Shown here piece by piece: positions 1 to 8,137 of a stretch of 13,733 bases of DNA. The stretch comes from JAKQDH01 sp029558835 (GTDB lineage Bacteria > Planctomycetota > Phycisphaerae > UBA1845), in contig DAOQSN010000061.1 of assembly GCA_035356615.1 (NCBI GenBank), positions 1-13,733 on the forward strand. Reading direction: 5' to 3'. Positions within the stretch are counted from its first letter, which is position 1, and each line of letters begins with the position of its first letter. The notes beneath the pieces are model-generated. The model was not told where the DNA came from. It ran no database searches and saw nothing but the letters and a program-made list of their open reading frames with translations. The translations under genes were made by a program, and so were the position numbers.

Positions 1-3000
1 CAGCGCCACCAGCTCGTCGGACGCGGAATTGAGGAAGATGGTCTCCTCGAAGTCCGGCGGGATGCCCGCGCCCGCCGAGAGGCCCACGATTCCCCAGGAG
101 GCGCCGATGCCCAGGAAGCTCACGCGGATGCGTCCATCGAAGAACATCTCCATTTGGAACGTGCTGGGACCACCCCCGAAGAACCACCACTCCCAGACCT
201 CGTCGTAGGTGACCACGACGCGATCGTCGAGTTGCTTCCAACTGATGTTGGGGTCCATCGCGTTGGGTTCCAGGTCATCGCTCACGCCGGTGATGCGCGG
301 CAGGCTGAAGTGGTTGGTCAGCGACATGTAGCCGGCGAAATCTCCGGCGGTGAAGCTGACGTAGCCGTTACTGGAAATGAAGAACGTGTCATAGCTCACG
401 CCGTACAGCCAGACCCGCTTGCCGTTGCGGATGTTGATCTGCTGGTAATCCTGGTCGCCGAGAACGAGCGGCGTCCCGCCGGCCGGATCGACCGGCAGGG
501 CCGTGATCGGCGCGACGCAGACGGTGTAGAAGTCCGCGGAGCCGTTGGGTTGGTAAGTCACGCTGCGGTAGGTGACATCAAAGTACTCCAGCCACCCGTA
601 CTCGTGGGTGAAGTAGTCCGGCACCGGCTCGCGCACGTGGATGACGACCGTCCCCGTGCCGGAGTCGCCGCCCGTCGGGGGACTGCCCCCGTCGTCAGCC
701 AGGAAGGTGAAGCCGTCCTGGCCGAGGAAGCCGTCGGCGGGAGTGTACGTAACTTCGTTGCCGCCGTCCGCTAGTGTGTACGGCAGGTCGGCCGGCGTGA
801 TCACGTGGTCGTTGCCGGCGTCGCGGAGTTCGTAGGTCGGCAGGGCGGTCACGGTATACAGCAAGGCGCCGGGCGGATCGGGCAGGCCGTCGTCATCGCC
901 TCCCAGCGCGAGGGTCAACGGCGTATCGGGCAGCGTGTCATGCTCGCCGCCGTGTACGTACGGCGGTCGCGGTCCGCAGGCGGCCGCGGCCGAGAGGTCC
1001 GTGGGCAGAAAATCCGGCGACAGCCCGGCGCCGCTGGACACACCGGCCAGACCGTCGAGAGCGTCGATGCCCAGATAGCTGACCCGGAGGCGCCCGTCGA
1101 AGAACAACTCGATCTGGAACGTGTTGTAGTCGCCGGAGCCGTATTGCGGCACGTCCTCCCAGGTGACGGCCACCCGGTCGGCAAGCTGCTTCCAGCTTAC
1201 GCACCCGCCCCCCGGGACGAGGTCGTCGTACAGCGCGGCCACCCGCGGCTTGGCGAAGTGCTCGGCCAGTGTCTCGCTCTGGTCGGTATCGCCGCTGCCG
1301 AAGGTGATGTAGCCGTTGCCGCCGACGAAGAAGGTGTTGTAAGTGACGCCGTACAGGGAGACGGTCACCCCGCCGTCGAGGGTGATCTGTTCATAGTCGT
1401 CGTCGGCGAGCGTCAACTCGGCCCCGCCGGTCGGGTCCACGGGCAACAGGCCGATGGGCGTGCCGCAGGCGGCGTAGAAATCCGGCGAGCCGTTCGGGGC
1501 CCAGAGAATGGAGGAGTACCCCAGATCATTGTTGCTGCCGAACTGTTCGGTGAAGAAGTCCGGCACGTCCGGCGTCATGAAGCTGTAACACGCGCCACCG
1601 GCGTCGTCGAGGGTGGGGTTGCCCGCGACGTCCATGGCCGTCACGGCATAGTAATACAGCGTATCATCGTGCAGCCCCGCCAGACGCACGCTGTGGCTGG
1701 TGTGGTAGCCGCTGGCACACGTCTCCTGCGTCAGCAACTCGCAATCCGTCCCGTAGAGGACGCAGGCCCGCGCCGGCTCGTCGGTCTGGAGCGTGATCGT
1801 GGCCGCCCGCGGCAGCACCTCGGCCGCCTGGACGGCGAACACCAGCGGCGCCACGCAATCGACGGGAGCGACCGTGGTAACAACCACATTGACGCCCCCC
1901 AGGCCGTCGTCGGCGTCGATATACGTAGCCGTCACGGTATCGCCTGGGGCGACCAGCAGCACCCCACTGCCGTCCGTCGCGCTGAGGGATACGGTCCCCA
2001 CAAACGCGGCCGTGGCCGGACCGGTCTCGGTCAGCAGCACGGTCTCGCCGAGCGGCTCGGACGTGGAAGCGATGGTCACCAGGACCGTCTCCGTCAGCAA
2101 CGGATCGGTATTCAGGTCACAGTCCACCACGTTGACACCGGCCGCCCCTTCACAAGGGTAGGCCGTGCGGTCAAGAGTGATGAGCCCTTGCCGCGAGCAC
2201 GTCACCAGCGTTGGCGACGCGCAGAGCGAGAACGCCTGGGGTCCCTCGGGCACACTGTAGCCGTATACCTCGACGCGGTAGGCGCCGGGGGACGGATCGT
2301 CGATCACCACCTGCTCGATGTTGTTGAGGTGGTCCGCCTGGGTGCGGCTGGCCGGAGCCCCGGGGTCGGTGGGGTTCAGCGTCCAGGGGTAGTATACGTT
2401 GTTGACGGCGTCGTAGACGCGCAGGTCGAGGTCATTCACCAGCGCGGGGCTGACGTTCGGCGTACCGGGCACGTCGTCCCAGGCCAGCGTCACCTTCAAC
2501 TGAAGGTCGCCCGGCTGAACGACCACCAGGACCTGCACCAGATCATCCTGCTCCGCCTGGTCCTCGAGAAACTGCCCGCTCCGCAGGAAGTCGATGGCGG
2601 GCTGGATGCGGACGGAGCCGTAACCGCTCTGGTAGTCGGGGCCCGGGTTCATGATGTCGGCGGCCGTGTGGGCGAGCAGGATCTTCAGCGTGGAGTTGCG
2701 CGGATCGGGCTCACCGGGGAACCGGTTGCGGAAGTCCTCCAGCAGCAAGGCACTCAAGCCGCAGACGGTGGGCGAGGCCATCGAAGTGCCGCAGTACGTG
2801 GTGTAACCCCCGCCGGCCGCGCAGGACGTGACCCCCATGTCGTCGCTGGTCTGGCAGCCCGGCGCGGACACGTCGGGTTTCAGCCGGCCGTCGTCGGTGG
2901 GGCCCCAGCTCGTGAAATACGTGACCGTATCATCGTTGGAGTTCAAGGCGCCGACCGTGATGTGGTTCTTGGCGCCGGCCGGCGGCGCGATACTGTAATA

Positions 3001-4311
3001 GGCGCCGTAGCCCTCGACGTCGCAACGGCCGGCGACGCGCTCATTGCCGTTGGCCCAGACGACCCGGAAGGGCGCCGCAAACAGCGGGTTGCCGCCGTCG
3101 CCGCGGACGATGGTGTCAATCACCGTGTCGGTCACGCCGTAGTCGCCCTGCCACTCGCAGTCGAAGTTGTTGCGTTCGACGTTGCTGCCGATCGAGTTAT
3201 TGGCGACGTCGGCCCCGTACAGGTTGATCGCCTCGGCGTAATCGTGTTCGAGGTCACCGGGATCGGTGTAGAGGAAGCCGGCGTGCAGGCCCCCTTCCTG
3301 CTCGAAGCCGTAGGACTCAATAATGACTCCGGGCGCCATGCCGCGGTAGGCGCCGCCGCTGGCAATCCCCGTCCCCCCGACGGTTCCCGAAACGTGCGTG
3401 GCGTGATGGATCTGCCCGCTCGCGTCCCGCGCGTGGACACGGTCCACCAGGTCGGGATGCGTCGGGTCCGCGGTGCCTCCGTCGTAGACGAGCACGGTTA
3501 CGCCGGCGCCGGTCAGCTCATACGGCGGCGCCTGCACGACGTCGGCACCCGTGCGCAGGCGGTTGTCGTTGTTGACCTCGCCCAGCTTCGGCAGCGGCGG
3601 CTCGAGCCACTGGACGACGTCCTCGGCCGCCAGGGTGGCCACGTTCGCCAGCGGCAGTTCGATGACCAGTCCGTTCACCGAACGAAGGGAGGAGCGAATG
3701 ACCGCACCATGGCCCAGGCAGACCTGGGCCCCGTCCGGCTCGAGCACCACGTCCCGGTGGAACAGCACGTAGGCCGCCACGATCACTTCCTTGCCGCTCG
3801 CCGCCGGGTCGCCGTCCTTCGCGGAGGGTACGATCGCCCACTCGGGTATCTCGCCGCGCCCATACGCCGGGTGGAGCTTCCACTCAGGTCGCACCATCTG
3901 GGCATCGCGCAGGGTCGGCACGGACGCCAGCGCCGCCGCATCCAGCGGCGCGCCGGGCAACGCTGCGAAGAAGGCATTGTCACCTACGTAGTTGAGCAGG
4001 CGCAGTCCGGCCGACTCGACCTGCCGGCGCGACGCGGCGTCCAGCGGCTCGTCGAACTGCACGACCAGATGGCGGACGCCGGCGTCCCGCATAACGCTGA
4101 CGGACGCGGCAACCTCGGTCGGCGTTCGATGGGTCGTGGCCAACTCACCGGTGCGCCAGGCGATCGCACCCCGGCTGACCGCGCGCTCCGGGGCGGGGCC
4201 GGCCGCCCACGCCGGGCATGCAGAAGTCCCTACTACCGCGAGCACCACCCACCCCACACGCGGGCCTCTTTTCGTGCGCCCCATCCCAGGCTTGCTATTG
4301 CGGACGAACAT
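1..4311 (-). CDS. Secreted subtilisin-like serine protease (S8 family, KP-43-like), multidomain, 3' end beyond window
   Basis: The frame is open from the ATG at 4311 to the left edge (1437 codons, no stop), so the C-terminus is missing. The start is backed by an AGAGGA eight bases upstream; ATG at 4284 (Met10) is the alternative. A signal peptide is visible: basic MGRTKRGPR, hydrophobic VGWVVLAVVG, then a likely cut after AWA (residue 36). Residues about 37-260 look like a propeptide. The catalytic domain has Asp277 (VYDGG), His303 (HATHVSG), oxyanion Asn423 (ANGN) and Ser510 (GTSMASP), so the triad is complete. A beta-sandwich with LKVTLAWDD and ALVNDLDLRV (about 600-640) is characteristic of KP-43-type proteases. 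Then follow a fibronectin-III-like stretch (about 845-910) and two copies of a ~190-residue domain (916-1101, 1230-1421) separated by a cadherin/Ig-like segment. Inferred role: extracellular or surface protein degradation. It overlaps the phosphodiesterase gene by 17 bp, suggesting coupled translation. Confidence 0.93.
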   Translation of the reverse strand, partial: MFVRNSKPGMGRTKRGPRVGWVVLAVVGTSACPAWAAGPAPERAVSRGAIAWRTGELATTHRTPTEVAASVSVMRDAGVRHLVVQFDEPLDAASRRQVESAGLRLLNYVGDNAFFAALPGAPLDAAALASVPTLRDAQMVRPEWKLHPAYGRGEIPEWAIVPSAKDGDPAASGKEVIVAAYVLFHRDVVLEPDGAQVCLGHGAVIRSSLRSVNGLVIELPLANVATLAAEDVVQWLEPPLPKLGEVNNDNRLRTGADVVQAPPYELTGAGVTVLVYDGGTADPTHPDLVDRVHARDASGQIHHATHVSGTVGGTGIASGGAYRGMAPGVIIESYGFEQEGGLHAGFLYTDPGDLEHDYAEAINLYGADVANNSIGSNVERNNFDCEWQGDYGVTDTVIDTIVRGDGGNPLFAAPFRVVWANGNERVAGRCDVEGYGAYYSIAPPAGAKNHITVGALNSNDDTVTYFTSWGPTDDGRLKPDVSAPGCQTSDDMGVTSCAAGGGYTTYCGTSMASPTVCGLSALLLEDFRNRFPGEPDPRNSTLKILLAHTAADIMNPGPDYQSGYGSVRIQPAIDFLRSGQFLEDQAEQDDLVQVLVVVQPGDLQLKVTLAWDDVPGTPNVSPALVNDLDLRVYDAVNNVYYPWTLNPTDPGAPASRTQADHLNNIEQVVIDDPSPGAYRVEVYGYSVPEGPQAFSLCASPTLVTCSRQGLITLDRTAYPCEGAAGVNVVDCDLNTDPLLTETVLVTIASTSEPLGETVLLTETGPATAAFVGTVSLSATDGSGVLLVAPGDTVTATYIDADDGLGGVNVVVTTVAPVDCVAPLVFAVQAAEVLPRAATITLQTDEPARACVLYGTDCELLTQETCASGYHTSHSVRLAGLHDDTLYYYAVTAMDVAGNPTLDDAGGACYSFMTPDVPDFFTEQFGSNNDLGYSSILWAPNGSPDFYAACGTPIGLLPVDPTGGAELTLADDDYEQITLDGGVTVSLYGVTYNTFFVGGNGYITFGSGDTDQSETLAEHFAKPRVAALYDDLVPGGGCVSWKQLADRVAVTWEDVPQYGSGDYNTFQIELFFDGRLRVSYLGIDALDGLAGVSSGAGLSPDFLPTDLSAAAACGPRPPYVHGGEHDTLPDTPLTLALGGDDDGLPDPPGALLYTVTALPTYELRDAGNDHVITPADLPYTLADGGNEVTYTPADGFLGQDGFTFLADDGGSPPTGGDSGTGTVVIHVREPVPDYFTHEYGWLEYFDVTYRSVTYQPNGSADFYTVCVAPITALPVDPAGGTPLVLGDQDYQQINIRNGKRVWLYGVSYDTFFISSNGYVSFTAGDFAGYMSLTNHFSLPRITGVSDDLEPNAMDPNISWKQLDDRVVVTYDEVWEWWFFGGGPSTFQMEMFFDGRIRVSFLGIGASWGIVGLSAGAGIPPDFEETIFLNSASDELVAL
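49..624 (-). repeat. Intragenic protein-domain repeat, copy 2 (protease residues 1230-1421)
   Basis: Second copy of the domain described at 1566-1009, with the same ordered landmarks. It is slightly longer because of an insertion rich in Trp and Gly (WEWWFFGGG) before TFQMEMFFDGR. More copies may lie beyond the left edge, since the frame is still open there. Confidence 0.85.
1009..1566 (-). repeat. Intragenic protein-domain repeat, copy 1 (protease residues 916-1101)
   Basis: This is the first of two tandemly related domains in the protease. Shared landmarks with copy 2 in the same order are VPD[FY]FT, PNGS.DFY, LPVDP.GG, DY.QI, LYGV.Y.TFF, NGY..F, SWKQL.DRV.V, TFQ.E.FFDGR.RVS.LGI and GAG..PDF. 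The NGYI/FFDGR pattern is reminiscent of nidogen-like extracellular beta domains, but I cannot assign a family firmly. Confidence 0.85.
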
Positions 4312-6367
4312 GATTGGGTTCCTCTGGACTTCTCGGTCCTACGCCTTCCCCGGGTAACGCCGTGGCGTCCCCCGTTCCCCCTGCCCGCGCGCGGCGGCGG
4401 GCGGCGAAAAGCTCAAGCGCCGCGGCGCGGTGCTTTCCCGCCTGCTCCGGATCCTTCTTGACTTGCCGGTAGAGTCGTGCCAGGCAACGGTGTGGAAATG
4501 GATGACTCGGGTTCTGCTCGAGCGCCACTTCGAACGCCCGAATGGCCCAGTCGAACTGCCCCGCCTCGGCCAGGGCCAGACCGAGGTTGATGTGCGTCTG
4601 CGGCCGCTGATGCAGCAGCGCGATCGACTGCATGTGCTCGTGTACGGCCTCCGCGGGGCGATGCTGCGCGCGGTAGGCCATGCCCAGCCCGTCATGCGCC
4701 TCGGCATTGTCGGGGTCGATCTGCAGCACCTTACGGAACGCCTGTTCTGCCTTACGCCAGTATCGCCGGCGCAGGTAGACCATGCCAATCTGGCATTGCA
4801 GTTCCGCCCAGCCCGGCTCGGCCTGCTCCGCCTGCAGCAGGTACTTCAGTGCCGCCGCCGGGTCGCCGCGGCGGAAGCAGACCAGCCCGAGATAGTAGTT
4901 GGCCAGGGGCGCATCCGCGTCGTCGGTCAACACGTCCTTGACCGCGCGCTCGACTTCCTCCAACTGTCCCATCTGGAGACGACAGCCCGCGATCATGATC
5001 CTGGCACCTTTGTCGTCGGGCTGGCGGGCCAGCACCTGCTCGAGTTGTTCGATCGCCAGCCGTGGTCGGCCGGTGCTCGCGTAAATCTGCGCCAGGTTCC
5101 GGGCGCGATCCAGGGCCGCCCCTGCCGTCGAGTCATCCTGGAGGTAGCCCAAAGCCATCAGCCGGGCCAGCACTTCCCGGGCAACCCACGGGTCGTCCGG
5201 GGCGCCGGGCGACGCACCCTCCTTCCTGACGCCCTCATAGGTGTCGATTTCCGCGATCTCCAGGCTGTCGGCGGTGAAGATCTGCCGCAGCGGCTTGCCG
5301 TCCATGTCCCGCGCCACCGGTCGCCCGAGCAGCGCCAGTACCGTCGGCGCCACATCCAGCAGCGAGGCGCCGTACACCCGCTGGTCCTTCTTGATGTGGG
5401 GCCCGCGCGCCGCCAGGACGCCGTAGCGCCGGTGCCACGCCACCGGCCGGCCGCCTTCGATCTTGCTCGAACCCTCCGGCCGGAGGTGATCGCTGTGAAA
5501 ACCGTGGTCGCTGACGATGATGACCGTGGCGTCCTCGCCGGCCAGTTGCATCAGCCGGCCCAGCATCAGGTCGTGAAAGCGGTAGCAGCCGGTCATCACG
5601 TCCTGGTAGCGCGCAAACTCCTCGTCGGTCAGATGCGCCGCTTGCGGCGGGTGATACTCCATGAAGGCATGCGCGAAACGATCAATGGCCTCATAGTAGA
5701 CGGCCAGGAAGTCCCACGCCTGGGTCTGCATGATCCAGGTGGCGGCCGCCTGCGTCGTCGCGCACTCGGCGAGCAGCACACGCAGCTCCTGCACTTTCTG
5801 ATCGTGTAGCGCGTCGAACTCCGCGAGCTTCGGGATGAACGGCGCTACCTGCGCCGGTGTGGTCTGGGCCGGATGCACGCGCAGCGCGGAGATCTCCTCC
5901 AGCAGCTCGGTCGGATGCACGGCTTGCGGAACCGGCGCCCACGGCTTGCCCGGTTCCGTCGTGGCGTGGGCGAACAGGTCGCTGACGATCACGCCGTTGA
6001 CCGCTTCCGCCGGGTGCGTGGCCAGCCAACTGACCACCCCGACGCGCAGCCCGGCATCGGAGAGGATGTTCCACAGCGCTTTGCAGTGGCGCGACGAACT
6101 GCGTACCGGGCGGACCTTGCCGGTGGCACCGTCCGGTTCCACAAAGCCGAGAACCTGGTGCTTATCCGCGTACTTGCCGGTGGCGATGGAAGTCCACAGG
6201 ATCGGGGAGAGCATCGGCGTGAGGCTGGCGATGTTGCCCATCACGCCTTCATTCACGAACCGCTCCAGATTGGGCAACGCGCCCTGTTCCAGGAGCGGAT
6301 TGATGACTCGCCAGTCGGCCCCGTCCCACCCGACGAGCAGCACACGTTGAGCCAGCCGGTCCCCCAC
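4295..6367 (-). CDS. Alkaline-phosphatase-superfamily (type I phosphodiesterase-like) protein with C-terminal TPR repeats
   Basis: I chose GTG at 6367 (690 residues). The longer open frame begins at a TTG at 6403 inside a terminator-like hairpin, and homology-like sequence (RVLLVGWDGADW) begins only after 6367. The N-terminal half has the metal-site pattern of the superfamily: Asp15 (WDGAD), a nucleophile region LTPMLSPILWTSIATG in which Ser54 aligns by eye with the nucleophilic Thr of nucleotide pyrophosphatases, Asp229 and His233 (DRFAH), Asp287-His288 (SDHGF) and His312 (AWHRR). Residues about 410-660 are six or seven TPR helices (for example YYLGLVCFRRGDPAAALKYL), a protein-docking scaffold. 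No signal peptide or membrane segment is visible, so a cytoplasmic location is likely. The substrate cannot be told from sequence. It overlaps the protease gene by 17 bp. Confidence 0.9.
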   Translation of the reverse strand: MGDRLAQRVLLVGWDGADWRVINPLLEQGALPNLERFVNEGVMGNIASLTPMLSPILWTSIATGKYADKHQVLGFVEPDGATGKVRPVRSSSRHCKALWNILSDAGLRVGVVSWLATHPAEAVNGVIVSDLFAHATTEPGKPWAPVPQAVHPTELLEEISALRVHPAQTTPAQVAPFIPKLAEFDALHDQKVQELRVLLAECATTQAAATWIMQTQAWDFLAVYYEAIDRFAHAFMEYHPPQAAHLTDEEFARYQDVMTGCYRFHDLMLGRLMQLAGEDATVIIVSDHGFHSDHLRPEGSSKIEGGRPVAWHRRYGVLAARGPHIKKDQRVYGASLLDVAPTVLALLGRPVARDMDGKPLRQIFTADSLEIAEIDTYEGVRKEGASPGAPDDPWVAREVLARLMALGYLQDDSTAGAALDRARNLAQIYASTGRPRLAIEQLEQVLARQPDDKGARIMIAGCRLQMGQLEEVERAVKDVLTDDADAPLANYYLGLVCFRRGDPAAALKYLLQAEQAEPGWAELQCQIGMVYLRRRYWRKAEQAFRKVLQIDPDNAEAHDGLGMAYRAQHRPAEAVHEHMQSIALLHQRPQTHINLGLALAEAGQFDWAIRAFEVALEQNPSHPFPHRCLARLYRQVKKDPEQAGKHRAAALELFAARRRARAGGTGDATALPGEGVGPRSPEEPNHVRPQ

Positions 6368-6381
6368 GCACGAGCCCCCCG

Positions 6382-6420
6382 AAAAACCCCGGCGGTTGAC
6401 CAAGCCGTCAACCGCCGGGG
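6382..6420 (-). terminator. Rho-independent terminator-like hairpin with T tract
   Basis: Perfect 14-bp stem: CCCCGGCGGTTGAC (6387-6400) and GTCAACCGCCGGGG (6407-6420), with a 6-nt loop. On the minus strand the stem is followed directly by five Ts (6386-6382). It lies 172 bp after the stop of the PEP-CTERM gene and is the natural end of that transcript. It also ends only 14 nt before the GTG start of the phosphodiesterase, so it may act as an attenuator on the downstream genes. Confidence 0.85.
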
Positions 6421-6592
6421 TAGGAATCCCTCACGCGCCTGCGTGCGCGGTCGGGTCGCGCGCTGAGGCGCGCGGCCCAAGTTCCGCGGGTCGGACCGCG
6501 ATCGCGGCCGCAGCGGGACGTCTCGGGACCTCATCGCACTGACAGCGGGCGACGGTCCCGACCGCGCTCCCTGCGCTGCCACACGTGTGCGG

Positions 6593-7342
6593 CTAGCGGC
6601 GCCGCAGCACCGCAGCGGCGCCAAAGGCCAGCAGCGCCAGCGTTCCGGGTTCCGGAATCCCCGCCGGGATCGGCGTATTCAGTTCCGTCTCGTAGCCCCA
6701 CGCGAAGGCGGCGAGTTCCCCGGCGGTGCGGATCACGCCGATCCAGCCGTAGTGCCACCCCGCGCCGCCCGCGAGGTTGCTGATGCGCACGCCGAGGTAA
6801 GCCGGCGCGCCTTCCGGGATGAGCGAGAACCCGTTGTTGGGGTCGCGAATCTTTCCCATCGAGCCGCCATAGTACGTGTGGTCCCACAGCGCCGCTGCGT
6901 CCGGGACCATCTCACCGGCCTCGAAGCCCCACGCGAAGCCGTAGTAGCCGGTGTCGGTCTGAATGTCCGCGTTGGGCGTGCCCTCCCAGAACCAACCCGC
7001 CGCCACGAAACCCGGGTGCCAGCCGTAGTAGTTCCACTCCAGGGTCCGGCTGAACGACCGGGGGCCGCGAGTGAAGCCGCCATACTCGCCGGGGTAGTTC
7101 TGATTGCCCTGCTGCTCGGGCGGCAGTTGGATGTACAGCGCCTTCCAGTACTCGTACCCCGTTCCCCAGTTGAAGTAGCCCGGCTCCCCCGGCGGAGGGT
7201 TGTCAAACCGAACCGGATCCCCATACGCCTGGGTGCCCGCCGCCAGTGCCGCCCCCGCGGCCAGCGCCCGCGCCGCATGCTTGGTCACCGCCAAGCCCTC
7301 CCGACGCGCCGCGCGCCCCTGACTTCGCCTCTCCTGTGCCAT
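6593..7342 (-). CDS. PEP-CTERM sorting-signal exported protein
   Basis: 249 residues. The ATG at 7342 was chosen because AGGAGG stands six bases before it; an upstream in-frame GTG at 7396 has no such support. The N-terminus is basic (RRSQGRAARR), then hydrophobic (ALAAGAALAAG, about 26-36), consistent with a signal peptide cut near residue 39-41. The C-terminal 20 residues form a classic PEP-CTERM signal: PEP at 230, hydrophobic LALLAFGAAAVL, then RRR. In this system an exosortase recognises the tail and the protein goes to the cell envelope or matrix; no exosortase is in this window. The body is rich in Gly, Trp and Tyr and contains no enzymatic motif that I recognise. It ends 172 bp before a strong terminator, so it is probably monocistronic. 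Confidence 0.9.
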   Translation of the reverse strand: MAQERRSQGRAARREGLAVTKHAARALAAGAALAAGTQAYGDPVRFDNPPPGEPGYFNWGTGYEYWKALYIQLPPEQQGNQNYPGEYGGFTRGPRSFSRTLEWNYYGWHPGFVAAGWFWEGTPNADIQTDTGYYGFAWGFEAGEMVPDAAALWDHTYYGGSMGKIRDPNNGFSLIPEGAPAYLGVRISNLAGGAGWHYGWIGVIRTAGELAAFAWGYETELNTPIPAGIPEPGTLALLAFGAAAVLRRR

Positions 7343-7348
7343 TCCACA

Positions 7349-7354
7349 CCTCCT
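7349..7354 (-). promoter_or_regulatory. Shine-Dalgarno AGGAGG that decides the start of the PEP-CTERM gene
   Basis: A full consensus AGGAGG on the minus strand, within GGAGAGGAGG, six bases before the ATG at 7342. It argues against the longer GTG-initiated form from 7396. Confidence 0.85.
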
Positions 7355-7396
7355 CTCCAAAGTACCCGCGTTACTTTTCGTGGCGCCAACCCACAC

Positions 7397-7747
7397 CCAT
7401 ACCCGCGTCGGCCGCGCGTGAGCGACACGAACGTTTCTTCAGGAATAACACGCGCACGCCCCCAGCCTGGCTTCGCACAACCCCACCGCTCGGACCCTGC
7501 TACCATCCTACCAGGACGCGAACAGCGAAATCAACGTCGTGGCAAAAATGGTGCTGCTCCAGTGCAACTTGACCCCCTGTCCCTGCGAGCGCGCGAACCT
7601 CAGATGCACAACGAGCGCGGCCGGCGTCGCTGGGGCCGTGACGAACTTGACCTGTTCCGGCGCGCGGGCGGATTTGCGTTGCACGGGTAGAAACCGGATG
7701 ATGACGTTGAGGAGCCTACGCCCCTCTGCGACGGGCCCCCGCCGAGC
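7397..7747. other. Intergenic spacer between the PEP-CTERM gene and tRNA-Thr
   Basis: About 350 bp with no convincing gene on either strand. It holds the possible minus-strand promoter at 7505-7534 and must also hold the plus-strand promoter of the tRNA, which I cannot pinpoint. Short open frames here lack ribosome sites and recognisable protein sequence. Confidence 0.6.
7505..7534 (-). promoter_or_regulatory. Possible sigma-70-type promoter for the PEP-CTERM gene
   Basis: On the minus strand TTGATT (7534-7529) and TAGGAT (7510-7505) are separated by 18 bp. Transcription would start near 7498 and leave a leader of about 155 nt. This is the best match I could see by eye in the spacer; promoter consensus in planctomycetes is poorly fixed, so it is tentative. 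Confidence 0.25.
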
Positions 7748-7820
7748 GCCACCGTAGCTCAGTTGGCAGAGCAGCGGTTTTGTAAACCGCAGGTCGTCGG
7801 TCCGAGTCCGACCGGTGGCT
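7748..7820 (+). tRNA. tRNA-Thr (anticodon TGT)
   Basis: A full 73-nt cloverleaf. The acceptor stem GCCACCG (7748-7754) pairs with CGGTGGC (7813-7819), with discriminator T at 7820. The D arm is GCTC/GAGC. The anticodon stem GCGGT/ACCGC (7774-7778, 7786-7790) encloses the loop TTTGTAA with anticodon TGT at 7781-7783, which reads ACA (Thr). The T stem is GTCGG/CCGAC. No CCA is encoded. It is the only plus-strand gene seen here, and its 3' end is the likely attachment site of the neighbouring element. Confidence 0.95.
7759..7820. other. Probable attachment site: tRNA-Thr 3' part overlapped by the antisense integrase tail
   Basis: The last 20 codons of the integrase reading frame (QPPVGLGPTTCGLQNRCSAN, stop at 7759-7761) are the reverse complement of the tRNA from its 3' end into the D arm. 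An integrase reading toward and into a tRNA 3' end is the usual layout for elements that insert at tRNA genes. I looked for a second copy of the tRNA 3' end near 11560-11720 and found none, so the far border is not defined. Confidence 0.6.
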
Positions 7821-8137
7821 GTGAGACATTACGCGACATGGACACGCAACCCGCGTCCATCATGGCAGTTACGACAGCCCCGCCCGGAAGCCGATCGTCA
7901 CCGCTCGTGCCAACTTGCGACCCGTTCGTACACGTTCTGCCGGAATCTGGTACAAGCGTTGGTACAAGAGAACTGCGGCCGTCCGTACCTGTCGCCAATG
8001 CCCGCTGAGCGTCCGGCTGGTTGATTGGCGGAAGTGCCGGCAGGGCGTCGAGCGCCCCGGCCACGTCGAGTAGCCGCGGGTCCGTGTACGTGTTCATCGT
8101 GAGTTCAAGCGTACTGTGCCGCATCGCCGCCTGTTGC

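Noticed and set aside
805..4461. A 1218-codon open frame on the plus strand, with shorter ones at 154-774 and 1793-2161
   Set aside because: It lies opposite the protease, whose catalytic motifs and signal peptide are unmistakable. The plus-strand translation is Arg/Gly/Val-rich without motifs, as expected for the antisense of a high-GC gene.
4430..5809. Plus-strand open frame of 459 codons
   Set aside because: Antisense shadow of the TPR and phosphatase domains; no recognisable protein features.
6367..6403. TTG start at 6403 for the phosphodiesterase
   Set aside because: It lies inside the loop and stem of the terminator-like hairpin and adds 12 residues without family-like character.
6496..6507. 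12-bp palindrome CCGCGATCGCGG downstream of the PEP-CTERM gene
   Set aside because: A single GC-rich palindrome without loop, T tract or repeats elsewhere; too little to assign a role.
7343..7396. GTG start at 7396 for the PEP-CTERM protein
   Set aside because: The added segment encodes the Shine-Dalgarno region itself and would bury the signal peptide.
6587..7690. Plus-strand open frame of 367 codons spanning the PEP-CTERM gene and the spacer
   Set aside because: The opposite strand carries a gene with signal peptide, PEP-CTERM tail and a perfect Shine-Dalgarno; this frame has none of these.
7563..7757. Short open frames on either strand in the spacer before the tRNA
   Set aside because: No ribosome site and no recognisable or plausible protein sequence.
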